In this document: positions 1-5,373 of the stretch, piece by piece | Position numbering within the stretch: position 1 is the stretch's first letter | Layout: every line of letters starts with the position of its first letter | NCBI GenBank assembly: GCA_001564135.1 | Contig: LKNH01000190.1 | Coordinates: 1-5,423 of the forward strand | Source: Halobacteriaceae archaeon Tc-Br11_E2g27 | GTDB taxonomy: Archaea > Halobacteriota > Halobacteria > Halobacteriales > Haloarculaceae | Reading direction: 5' to 3' | Length of the DNA stretch: 5,423 nucleotides | The notes under the pieces: generated by a model | What the model saw: only the letters and a program-made list of their open reading frames with translations | What the model was told of the DNA's origin: nothing | Database searches by the model: none | Program-made: the position numbers and the translations under genes

Positions 1-1
1 C

Positions 2-775
2 CTCGCATACGACTACAACGTTCCTGCGATCGTCGTCTACGACCAGAAAACACAGGGCGAACTGCGAACCGTCCCACTGGAGTTTTTCGACCGCGAACCA
101 TCTCCGGAACTTGGCGCGGTGATGACCGAAGACGAGCTAGCAGAGGCCGCTCACGATGCTTCCGGGAAGTTCAAACGGTATCGGCACGACGTAGAAGACG
201 GCTCGAACCCACGCTCGATTCCAGGACAGAAAGGTGGTCGACATCTTGTCACCGGAAACGAATCTCAGGAAGTCGGACATATCAGCGAGGACCCCGATAA
301 CCGAAAAGCACAGATGGACCGACGGCTTCAGAAACTCAAATCTGTTCGTGACCGTCTCGATTCCAGTGATGAGAGCAACCAGGCCTTCCACGGTCCGGAC
401 GAGGCGACCCTCGGTCTGATGACCTGGGGCAGCACACAGGATACCGTCTTCGAAGCAGCCGACCGGTTGAACGCCGACGGATATGACGTGAAAGCCCTCG
501 GTGTGAGCGACCTGATGCCGTATCCCGAACAGGAGGTAACCGAGTTCCTCGAAAGCGTCGATGAGTGTCTCGTCGTCGAGATGAACGCAACCGGCCAGTT
601 CCGCGGTCTGACCCAGAAGGAACTCGGTCGATTCGGCGACAAGCTGTCGAGTCTGCTCAAATACGACGGTGAACCGTTCGAACCCCGCGAAATTGTCGAG
701 GGCTTCGAATCAACACTCGACGGAGCGGAACCACCGGCTGGAAATCTCGTCCTTGAGCCGGCAGCGGGTGATTAA
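2..775 (+). CDS. porA: 2-oxoacid:ferredoxin oxidoreductase alpha subunit, C-terminal 257 residues (5' partial)
   Basis: This is the C-terminal part of the alpha (fused gamma-alpha) subunit of a CoA-acylating 2-oxoacid:ferredoxin oxidoreductase, a cytoplasmic enzyme that decarboxylates a 2-oxoacid to acyl-CoA and reduces ferredoxin. The frame is open from base 2, so the true start lies upstream. The GTG-ATG pair at 119-124 is internal, because the upstream codons already encode family sequence (NVPAIVVYDQKTQGE). Recognisable family stretches are NPRSIPGQKGG, then EVGHISEDPDNR, then MDRRLQKL, and near the C-terminus a domain with TWGSTQDTVFEAADRL, PYPEQEV and VVEMNATGQFRGLTQKE. The stop is TAA at 773-775, and the partner beta subunit gene begins 31 bases later, so the two are surely co-transcribed. 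Substrate choice is less certain than the family. I favour pyruvate because of the beta subunit; a 2-oxoglutarate enzyme (korA) is the alternative. Confidence 0.93.
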   Translation, partial: LAYDYNVPAIVVYDQKTQGELRTVPLEFFDREPSPELGAVMTEDELAEAAHDASGKFKRYRHDVEDGSNPRSIPGQKGGRHLVTGNESQEVGHISEDPDNRKAQMDRRLQKLKSVRDRLDSSDESNQAFHGPDEATLGLMTWGSTQDTVFEAADRLNADGYDVKALGVSDLMPYPEQEVTEFLESVDECLVVEMNATGQFRGLTQKELGRFGDKLSSLLKYDGEPFEPREIVEGFESTLDGAEPPAGNLVLEPAAGD

Positions 776-777
776 CC

Positions 778-807
778 ATGCACAGCAAACCACGAGGTGA
801 CCACTAA
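778..807 (+). other. possible 9-codon micro-ORF between porA and porB
   Basis: An ATG at 778 opens a nine-codon frame (MHSKPRGDH) whose TAA at 805-807 overlaps the porB ATG as TAATG. A Shine-Dalgarno-like GGTGAT (767-772), which also spans the porA stop, lies five bases before the ATG. The porB Shine-Dalgarno sits inside the micro-ORF. The arrangement would allow ribosomes to pass from porA to porB. A frame this short can easily arise by chance, and the peptide itself suggests no function. Confidence 0.22.
794..800 (+). promoter_or_regulatory. Shine-Dalgarno of porB
   Basis: GAGGTGA is a seven-base complement to the haloarchaeal 16S rRNA 3' end (CACCUCCU region). It sits six bases before the ATG at 807 and fixes that start. 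It is the only strong ribosome binding site before a gene in this window, as expected for an internal gene of an operon where leaderless initiation is not available. Confidence 0.85.
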
Positions 808-1742
808 TGTCAGCATTCACAGGAATTACGGAGGATAGCGAGTCAGATAAGGAAGCGTTCACACCCGGCGTCGAACCCCAGCCGACCTGGTGTCCAGGCT
901 GTGGTGATTTCGCCGTCCTGAACGCACTCAAGGGCGCAATGGTCGAACTCGGCCGCTCGCCCGAGGAAGTGATGCTGGTGACAGGTATCGGCTGTTCCGG
1001 TAAGCTTTCGAGTTATTTCGAAAGTTACGGCTATCACTCGATTCACGGCCGCTCACTCCCGATTGCGCGAGCCGCAAAACTCGCCAACCCGGGCCTCGAA
1101 GTCGTCGCCGCCGGTGGTGACGGTGATGGCTACGGTATCGGTGGCAACCACTTCATGCACACCGCTCGTGAGAACCACGACATCACTTATATCGTGTTCA
1201 ACAACGAGATTTTCGGACTGACAAAAGGGCAGACATCACCGACCAGTCCGAAGGGTCACAAATCGAAGACACAGCCATCTGGCAGCGCCAAAGACCCAGT
1301 CCGACCGCTCTCGCTGTCGCTTGCTTCGGGTGCATCCTACGTTGCACGAACCGCAGCGACGAACCCACGACAGGCCCAGGAGATTCTGGCTGAGGCTATC
1401 GAACACGATGGCTTTGCCCACGTCGATTTCCTCACCCAGTGTCCAACCTGGAACAAAGACGCCAAGGAGTATGTCCCATACACGGATGTCCAGCAGTCGG
1501 ATGAATTTGACTTCGACGTGAGCGACCGTCGCGAAGCCAGCGACGCCATGTACGACGCCGAGTCGAGACTCTACGAAGGCGAAGTACTTACCGGCCGGTT
1601 CTTCGTGCAGGAACGACCATCCTACGACGCCGAAAAACGACAGACCGGCGAGATGCCCGAACAGGCAGTTGCCGAGCAGTACTTTGACGACAGTGTTGAG
1701 TGGCGACGTGCGGCTGACGGACTCCTCGAGAAACACACATAG
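807..1742 (+). CDS. porB: 2-oxoacid (probably pyruvate):ferredoxin oxidoreductase beta subunit
   Basis: This complete 311-residue beta subunit binds thiamine pyrophosphate and, with the alpha subunit, carries out oxidative decarboxylation of a 2-oxoacid to acyl-CoA with ferredoxin as acceptor. It is cytoplasmic, with no signal peptide or membrane segment. Visible motifs are CPGC (Cys29, Cys32), GIGCSG (Cys63) and QCPTW (Cys212). The spacing of these four cysteines matches the [4Fe-4S] ligands known in archaeal beta subunits. The thiamine pyrophosphate and Mg site is the Gly-Asp-Gly region at residues 103-113 with Asn132-Asn133, followed by IFGLTKGQTSPTS. The N-terminus (MSAFTG, then EFTPGVEPQPTW-like sequence) and the length resemble, from memory, haloarchaeal PorB rather than the roughly 290-residue KorB, so pyruvate is the inferred substrate. 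The start is set by the Shine-Dalgarno at 794-800. It is the last gene of the porAB operon, followed by a T-tract. Confidence 0.95.
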   Translation: MSAFTGITEDSESDKEAFTPGVEPQPTWCPGCGDFAVLNALKGAMVELGRSPEEVMLVTGIGCSGKLSSYFESYGYHSIHGRSLPIARAAKLANPGLEVVAAGGDGDGYGIGGNHFMHTARENHDITYIVFNNEIFGLTKGQTSPTSPKGHKSKTQPSGSAKDPVRPLSLSLASGASYVARTAATNPRQAQEILAEAIEHDGFAHVDFLTQCPTWNKDAKEYVPYTDVQQSDEFDFDVSDRREASDAMYDAESRLYEGEVLTGRFFVQERPSYDAEKRQTGEMPEQAVAEQYFDDSVEWRRAADGLLEKHT

Positions 1743-1747
1743 GCCGC

Positions 1748-1758
1748 TTTGCTTTTTT
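1748..1758 (+). terminator. T-tract terminator after porB
   Basis: TTT-GC-TTTTTT begins six bases after the porB stop codon. Archaeal RNA polymerase terminates at coding-strand T-tracts, often without a hairpin. The run is short, so termination may be partial, but the position is right and the next gene has its own promoter. Confidence 0.6.
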
Positions 1759-1786
1759 GGCGATATAGGCGGATATTGCGGCTATA
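1759..1786 (+). repeat. three imperfect 9-10 base direct repeats
   Basis: Three adjacent related units occur: GGCGATATA (1759-1767), GGCGGATAT (1768-1776) and TGCGGCTATA (1777-1786). Each has a GC-rich head and an ATAT-like tail, spaced about one helical turn apart. They lie between the porB terminator and the promoter of the flavoprotein gene. They could be regulator binding sites, but the copies diverge enough that chance is possible. Confidence 0.3.
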
Positions 1787-1819
1787 GAGCCCATAAATCA
1801 GTCATTGAGGGGCTCATAG
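1782..1819. promoter_or_regulatory. bulged inverted repeat upstream of the flavoprotein promoter (possible operator/UAS)
   Basis: CTAT-A-GAGCCC (1782-1792) is complementary to GGGCTCATAG (1810-1819), giving ten base pairs interrupted by one unpaired A at 1786, with 17 bases between the arms. The dyad ends eight bases before the TATA element at 1827, where haloarchaeal activators commonly bind. Because it lies upstream of the predicted transcription start, it is more likely a DNA site for the flavoprotein gene than an RNA structure of it. It could instead form at the 3' end of a porAB read-through transcript. Confidence 0.4.
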
Positions 1820-1826
1820 TTGAACG

Positions 1827-1833
1827 CTTAAAT
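1827..1833 (+). promoter_or_regulatory. TATA element of the flavoprotein gene (leaderless)
   Basis: CTTAAAT resembles the haloarchaeal TATA consensus (TTTAWA-like). It is centred about 27 bases before the GTG at 1857, so transcription would begin at or next to the start codon. No Shine-Dalgarno is present between the two, which fits leaderless translation. A second AT-rich stretch (ATAAAT at about 1793-1798) could be an alternative box giving a leader of roughly 35 bases. Confidence 0.6.
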
Positions 1834-1856
1834 GCCTCGCTCCCGTATCATTCTTT

Positions 1857-2855
1857 GTGACAGAGACGAACACTTCAGCGGACGTTTCGGAGACGAGCCA
1901 GTACGAGGTTGTCGTCGTCGGTGGTGGCCCCGGTGGGCTCTCAACGGCCCTGTATACCACTCGGTTGAACCACGACACGGCGCTCGTTGACCGTGGCGGC
2001 GGGCGGGCAGCGATGATGATGGACACACACAATGTCATCGGCGTGACAGAGGAGGTCTCCGGCGTCGAGTTTCTCAAAACGGCAAAGGAGCAGCTCGACC
2101 ACTACGGAACCGACCTGTATCAGGATGTCGTGACCGAAGTCGAACCGCTGGAAGGCGACGAGCCACTGTTCGAACTCCAGACGAGTTCGGAGACCCTGCA
2201 CGCAGAGCGCGTCGTTCTTGCGACCGGGTTCAACGACGAGCGACCCGAGCCACCACTTCCACGGACCGGCCGTGGTCTCCACTACTGTCTCCAGTGTGAC
2301 GGCTACATGTTCCGTGACGAATCCGTCTACGTGATGGGACACAACGACACCGCTGCCTACGTTGCGATGATTATGCTCAACTTCACGGATGATGTCGACC
2401 TGCTTCTCCGTGGAGACGAACCAACCTGGAGCGACGAGACGGACGAGTTGATTCGTGCACATCCGGTCGATATCATCGAAGACGAAATCGAGCGCATGTT
2501 CAAAGATGAGGAGGAGCCCACCTGGCTCGGCGGCTTCGAGTTCGCTGACGGAACAAGTCGCGAGTACAAGGGTGGCTTTGCGATGTACGGCTCGGATTTC
2601 AACGCCGACCTTGTCGACCAACTGGGCTGTGAACGCACCGACGATGGAACGGTAGCCGTTGATGAGGATGGCCGGACGAGCGTCGATGGCATCTTTGCCG
2701 TCGGAGACCTTACCCCCGGCAACAACCAGATTCCTATCGCAATGGGTGAGGGAGCCAAAGCCGGTATCGCCATCAACAAGGAGCTGAGAACGTTCCCGAA
2801 ATCGCTTGCTGAACTCAAAGGAGAGGGTGTCGAAGCGGTCGTCTCAGAGGACTGA
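1857..2855 (+). CDS. thioredoxin-reductase-like FAD-dependent pyridine nucleotide-disulfide oxidoreductase with atypical NADPH site
   Basis: This 332-residue soluble flavoprotein has the layout of low-molecular-weight thioredoxin reductase (TrxB family). An N-terminal acidic extension of about 15 residues is followed by the FAD dinucleotide motif GGGPGGLSTA (22-31). The redox centre CLQCDG (Cys144, Cys147) stands where TrxB has CATCDG. The C-terminal FAD motif is GIFAVGDL (278-285), followed by QIPIAMGEGA. The NADPH domain is unusual. Where TrxB has GGGNTAVEEA this protein has GHNDTAAYVA (161-170), and the HRRxxxR motif that grips the NADPH 2'-phosphate is reduced to LRGDEPT (184-190). It is therefore probably a disulfide reductase, but its electron donor may be NADH, ferredoxin or another carrier. 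The GTG start is chosen because it precedes the FAD fold by a sensible distance and sits about 27 bases from a TATA element. The gene is probably transcribed separately from porAB and possibly together with the downstream reductase gene. Confidence 0.88.
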   Translation: MTETNTSADVSETSQYEVVVVGGGPGGLSTALYTTRLNHDTALVDRGGGRAAMMMDTHNVIGVTEEVSGVEFLKTAKEQLDHYGTDLYQDVVTEVEPLEGDEPLFELQTSSETLHAERVVLATGFNDERPEPPLPRTGRGLHYCLQCDGYMFRDESVYVMGHNDTAAYVAMIMLNFTDDVDLLLRGDEPTWSDETDELIRAHPVDIIEDEIERMFKDEEEPTWLGGFEFADGTSREYKGGFAMYGSDFNADLVDQLGCERTDDGTVAVDEDGRTSVDGIFAVGDLTPGNNQIPIAMGEGAKAGIAINKELRTFPKSLAELKGEGVEAVVSED

Positions 2856-2876
2856 AACAATTTCCGATTGGGTGAA

Positions 2877-2896
2877 TAACGTGAGTAACGGCTATG
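2877..2896 (+). repeat. copy 1 of a 20-base sequence shared with the kinase gene start
   Basis: This segment matches 3447-3466 at 17 of 20 bases without gaps. It contains two TAACG units ten bases apart and ends in ATG. In copy 2 the ATG is the kinase start codon. Here the ATG at 2894 opens only a six-codon frame ending in TAG at 2912-2914 and is out of frame with the reductase. Confidence 0.4.
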
Positions 2897-2917
2897 CGGA
2901 AAGAAGCCGAATAGCCG
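2889..2917 (+). promoter_or_regulatory. potential RNA hairpin directly before the dihydrofolate reductase start
   Basis: CGGCTATGCGG (2889-2899) can pair with CCGAATAGCCG (2907-2917): seven Watson-Crick pairs, one G-A mismatch (2896/2910), then three more G-C pairs around the loop AAAGAAG (2900-2906). The stem ends two bases before the ATG at 2920, and there is no Shine-Dalgarno between them. In mRNA it would lie in the ribosome footprint and could control initiation. As DNA, the dyad could bind a dimeric regulator. The structure is read from the sequence; its function is inference. Confidence 0.5.
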
Positions 2918-2919
2918 GT

Positions 2920-3402
2920 ATGGAACTTGTGTCGGTTGCCGCTCTTGCTGATAATCGTGTTATCGGAAAAAACGGTGAACTACCGTGGGAGAGCCTCCCT
3001 GAAGACAAAAAGCAGTACCGCGCTCGCGTTTCCGATTCGCCGGTGATTCTGGGTCGTAAAACATTCGAATCGATGCGAGAGAACGTACCGGGAAGGCAAC
3101 AGATTGTGCTGAGTCGGACGGAACGGACGTTTCCGGTCGAGACGGCGACGCATGCACGGACTGTCAAGGATACCATTCGATTTCTCGAGACGACCGGCGA
3201 GGAAACCGCATACGTCCTCGGTGGGGAGAAAATCTACGAACTGTTCCAGCCACACCTCGACCGGATGGTGCTTACCCGCGTTCCGGGAGTGTATGAGGGA
3301 GATACCTACTATCCGGAGTGGGACGAGCGGGAGTGGGAACGAGTAAGCAAAACGCCATACGAGCAGTTTACGCTCGAAGAATGGGTTCGGGCAGGCGGAT
3401 AA
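2920..3402 (+). CDS. folA: dihydrofolate reductase
   Basis: This 160-residue cytoplasmic enzyme reduces dihydrofolate to tetrahydrofolate with NADPH, supplying one-carbon carriers for thymidylate and purine synthesis. The order of motifs is classical: MELVSVAALADNRVIGKNGE at the N-terminus, LPW (21-23), the catalytic acid Asp29 in LPEDKKQYR, the NADPH loop GRKTFESM (45-52), VPGRQQIVLSR (56-66), the glycine pair in VLGGEKIYELF (99-109), and EGDTYYPEW (126-134). From memory it closely resembles Haloferax HdrA, which also begins MELVSVAALA and ends near EEWVR. That resemblance is why the ATG at 2920 is chosen over in-frame GTG 2881 and TTG 2806, which would add unrelated residues and, for TTG, overlap the flavoprotein gene. 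No thymidylate synthase gene is seen beside it. No clear TATA element is visible, so it may be read from the flavoprotein promoter. A hairpin lies just before the start. Confidence 0.95.
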   Translation: MELVSVAALADNRVIGKNGELPWESLPEDKKQYRARVSDSPVILGRKTFESMRENVPGRQQIVLSRTERTFPVETATHARTVKDTIRFLETTGEETAYVLGGEKIYELFQPHLDRMVLTRVPGVYEGDTYYPEWDEREWERVSKTPYEQFTLEEWVRAGG

Positions 3403-3433
3403 GCGCCCTCACTAATTTTGACATGTCCACAAG

Positions 3434-3440
3434 TTCTATA
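3434..3440 (+). promoter_or_regulatory. TATA-like element of the sensor kinase gene (leaderless)
   Basis: TTCTATA is centred 27 bases before the ATG at 3464. No Shine-Dalgarno precedes that ATG, so the transcript is probably leaderless. The box is imperfect. A second AT-rich stretch (TAATTTT, about 3411-3417) is an alternative that would give a leader of roughly 20-25 bases. Confidence 0.5.
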
Positions 3441-3445
3441 CGACG

Positions 3446-3466
3446 GTAACGAGAGTAACGAGTATG
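3446..3466 (+). repeat. tandem GTAACGAG repeat at the kinase start; copy 2 of the shared 20-base sequence
   Basis: GTAACGAG occurs at 3446-3453 and again at 3455-3462, a period of nine bases, and runs directly into the kinase ATG at 3464. Bases 3447-3466 match 2877-2896 at 17 of 20 positions. The repeat lies between the TATA element and the expected transcription start, a place where a bound protein would block initiation. Confidence 0.4.
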
Positions 3467-5332
3467 GACGGCGAGATTCGCGTACTCCACGTCGATGACA
3501 ACGAGGCGTTCCGCGATATTGCCACGGAGTTTCTTGAACGTGAATTCCCGCCGCTTACCGTTACTCATGCTGACACCGCAGACGCCGGACTCGCACAACT
3601 TGAAGCGGAGTCGTTTGATTGTGTCGTCTCCGACTATGACATGCCAGAACGGAACGGCATCGAGTTTCTCGAAACGGTCACCGACAGATTCGAGCAGATG
3701 CCGTTTATTCTGTTTACGGGACAGGGGAGCGAAGAAATTGCCAGCGAAGCAATATCTGCCGGTGTGACTGATTACGTCCAAAAAACGGGCTCACCGGAAC
3801 AGTTCTCGATACTGGCAAACCGTATACGGAACGCAGTTGAGACGATGCGTGCACAGCGGACCGCACAACAGGCACAGGAGCAACTGAAGTTGCTCTCGGA
3901 GGGGTTCCCGGACATTGCCTTCTATATCGACGAGGAAGGGCGATACGTCGATTTCATCGCCGGTGAGGAGAGCCCTCTCCTTCATTCGGAGGCAGAGACG
4001 ATGCAAAAGAGACGGATGCACGACCTTCTCCCGGATGCCGTTGCAGACAGGTTCATGCGGACGGTGAATGCGGTCCTTGAAACCGGCGAAATGCAGACTG
4101 TCGAGTACGAACTGTCGGTACAAACCGGTACCGAATGGTTCGAAGCACGTGTCGCACCGCTTGAGACCGAAACAGACCCGGAGATGGTACTTTGGGTGGC
4201 AAGAAAAATCACCGAACAAAAAGAACGCGAGAAAGCACTCGAAACGTTGCACGACGTTTCGACGACGATTCAAGCCGCAGAGACTGTCGAGGAGGCCTGT
4301 GAGCAGACGGTTGAAGCAGCCGAAGATGTGTTGTCGTTTGAGATGTGTAACATTGCTATCCGTAACGGGGATTGGCTTGTTCCGTGTGCACTATCAGACG
4401 GAGCGCCCGAGAACGGCACTCAACGGATGAGTATTGACCAGGGGCTTGCAGGGAAAACCTATCAAACTGGAGAATCCTATATCGTCGATGAGATCACTGA
4501 CGAAGATGAGACAGACCCCGTAACGGACACATACCGGTCCGGACTGAGCGTTCCTGTTGGCGAATACGGGGTATTTCAGGCAGCCCACACGGACGTAAAT
4601 GCGTTCTCCGAACAAGATAGAGCGCTGACAGAGTTGCTCATCAGCCACACGGAGCAAGCAATCGAGCGCATTCAACACGAGCGGGACCTGACGAAACAAA
4701 AAGACCGACTTGACGACTTTGCAAGCCTCATCTCCCATGACCTACGTAACCCGCTCAACGTCGCCGGACTTCGCCTTGACCTCGCCAGACAAGAGGTAGA
4801 GAACCCACACCTTGCGGATGTGGAACAGGCCCTCTCGCGGATGGAACAGCTTATCGACGACCTGCTCGTCCTCGCCAGACAGGGTGAAGCGGTCGGACAG
4901 CGACAGCCGGTTCAGATCGACCAGATTGTAACCGACTGCTGGCAGAACGTCGAAACGGCAGATGGGGAACTCAACTGTGAACTGTCAGGGAACATTCGGG
5001 CCGACGAAAGTCGCCTGGCAAGCGTCCTCGAAAACCTGTTTCGCAACGCGCTCGAACACGGCGGCGATGATGTAACCATCAGCGTGGGTTTGCTTCCCGA
5101 TGGACTATACGTTGCCGACGATGGGCCGGGAATTCCATCCGAAGACCGAAAGCACGTATTTGAAAGTGGCTACTCGACAACCGACGAAGGAACGGGATTC
5201 GGACTCGCTATCGTCAAAGAAGTCGTCGAAGGCCACGGCTGGGAAATAACGGTTACGGAGAGTGCTCATGGCGGCGCTCGATTCGAAATTGTGGGCGTGG
5301 ATTCGTTGAAGCCAGCTGACCAAGACGTGTAA
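3464..5332 (+). CDS. soluble REC-PAS-GAF-HisKA-HATPase sensor histidine kinase
   Basis: This 622-residue cytoplasmic histidine kinase has no membrane segments. Residues 1-125 form a receiver domain with acidic pair Asp11-Asp12, probable phosphoacceptor Asp57 in VVSDYDMP, Thr85 in LFTG and Lys107 in YVQKTG, so it appears competent to accept phosphate. A PAS domain follows at about 142-252 (ends in VARKITEQK) and a GAF domain at about 255-405 (ends in FSEQDRALTELLISHTEQA). After a short helical linker comes the dimerisation and phosphotransfer helix with His425 in SLISHDLRNPLN. The ATPase domain has the N box NLFRNALEHG (Asn524, Asn528), G1 DDGPGIP (552-558), F region VFESGYSTT and G2 GTGFGLAIV. 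The catalytic motifs look intact. The ligand is not predictable. The receiver at the N-terminus suggests input from another kinase. No response regulator gene is present in the window. The ATG at 3464 starts the receiver domain cleanly and follows a TATA-like element by 27 bases. Confidence 0.93.
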   Translation: MDGEIRVLHVDDNEAFRDIATEFLEREFPPLTVTHADTADAGLAQLEAESFDCVVSDYDMPERNGIEFLETVTDRFEQMPFILFTGQGSEEIASEAISAGVTDYVQKTGSPEQFSILANRIRNAVETMRAQRTAQQAQEQLKLLSEGFPDIAFYIDEEGRYVDFIAGEESPLLHSEAETMQKRRMHDLLPDAVADRFMRTVNAVLETGEMQTVEYELSVQTGTEWFEARVAPLETETDPEMVLWVARKITEQKEREKALETLHDVSTTIQAAETVEEACEQTVEAAEDVLSFEMCNIAIRNGDWLVPCALSDGAPENGTQRMSIDQGLAGKTYQTGESYIVDEITDEDETDPVTDTYRSGLSVPVGEYGVFQAAHTDVNAFSEQDRALTELLISHTEQAIERIQHERDLTKQKDRLDDFASLISHDLRNPLNVAGLRLDLARQEVENPHLADVEQALSRMEQLIDDLLVLARQGEAVGQRQPVQIDQIVTDCWQNVETADGELNCELSGNIRADESRLASVLENLFRNALEHGGDDVTISVGLLPDGLYVADDGPGIPSEDRKHVFESGYSTTDEGTGFGLAIVKEVVEGHGWEITVTESAHGGARFEIVGVDSLKPADQDV

Positions 5333-5347
5333 ATGACCCAAACAGAA

Positions 5348-5353
5348 TTATAC
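5348..5353 (+). promoter_or_regulatory. TATA-like element of the last, partial gene
   Basis: TTATAC lies about 24 bases before the GTG at 5374 and 16 bases after the kinase stop. The spacing is that of a leaderless haloarchaeal promoter, and no Shine-Dalgarno precedes the GTG. Confidence 0.45.
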
Positions 5354-5373
5354 AACGCTCTCGAAAAGACAAT

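Noticed and set aside
119..124. GTG-ATG as the start of a short separate gene ending at 775
   Set aside because: The frame is open upstream to base 2 and encodes alpha-subunit sequence there, so this is an internal site of a gene cut by the window edge.
1236..1736. 166-residue antisense frame opposite porB
   Set aside because: It is a shadow of a conserved gene, hydrophobic and Trp/Cys-rich by codon complementarity, with no start signal or family resemblance.
1941..2621. 226-residue antisense frame opposite the flavoprotein gene
   Set aside because: It mirrors a well-supported coding frame, is rich in Val, Leu, His and Cys rather than acidic residues, and shows no recognisable domain. Long antisense frames are common in GC-rich genes.
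2806..2919. TTG 2806 or GTG 2881 as the dihydrofolate reductase start
   Set aside because: Either adds residues with no counterpart in the family, TTG overlaps the flavoprotein gene by 50 bases, and haloarchaeal homologues begin at the MELVSVAALA equivalent (ATG 2920).
3403..3433. Terminator after dihydrofolate reductase
   Set aside because: Only a four-T run (about 3414-3417) is present and no hairpin was found, so the evidence is too weak to list.
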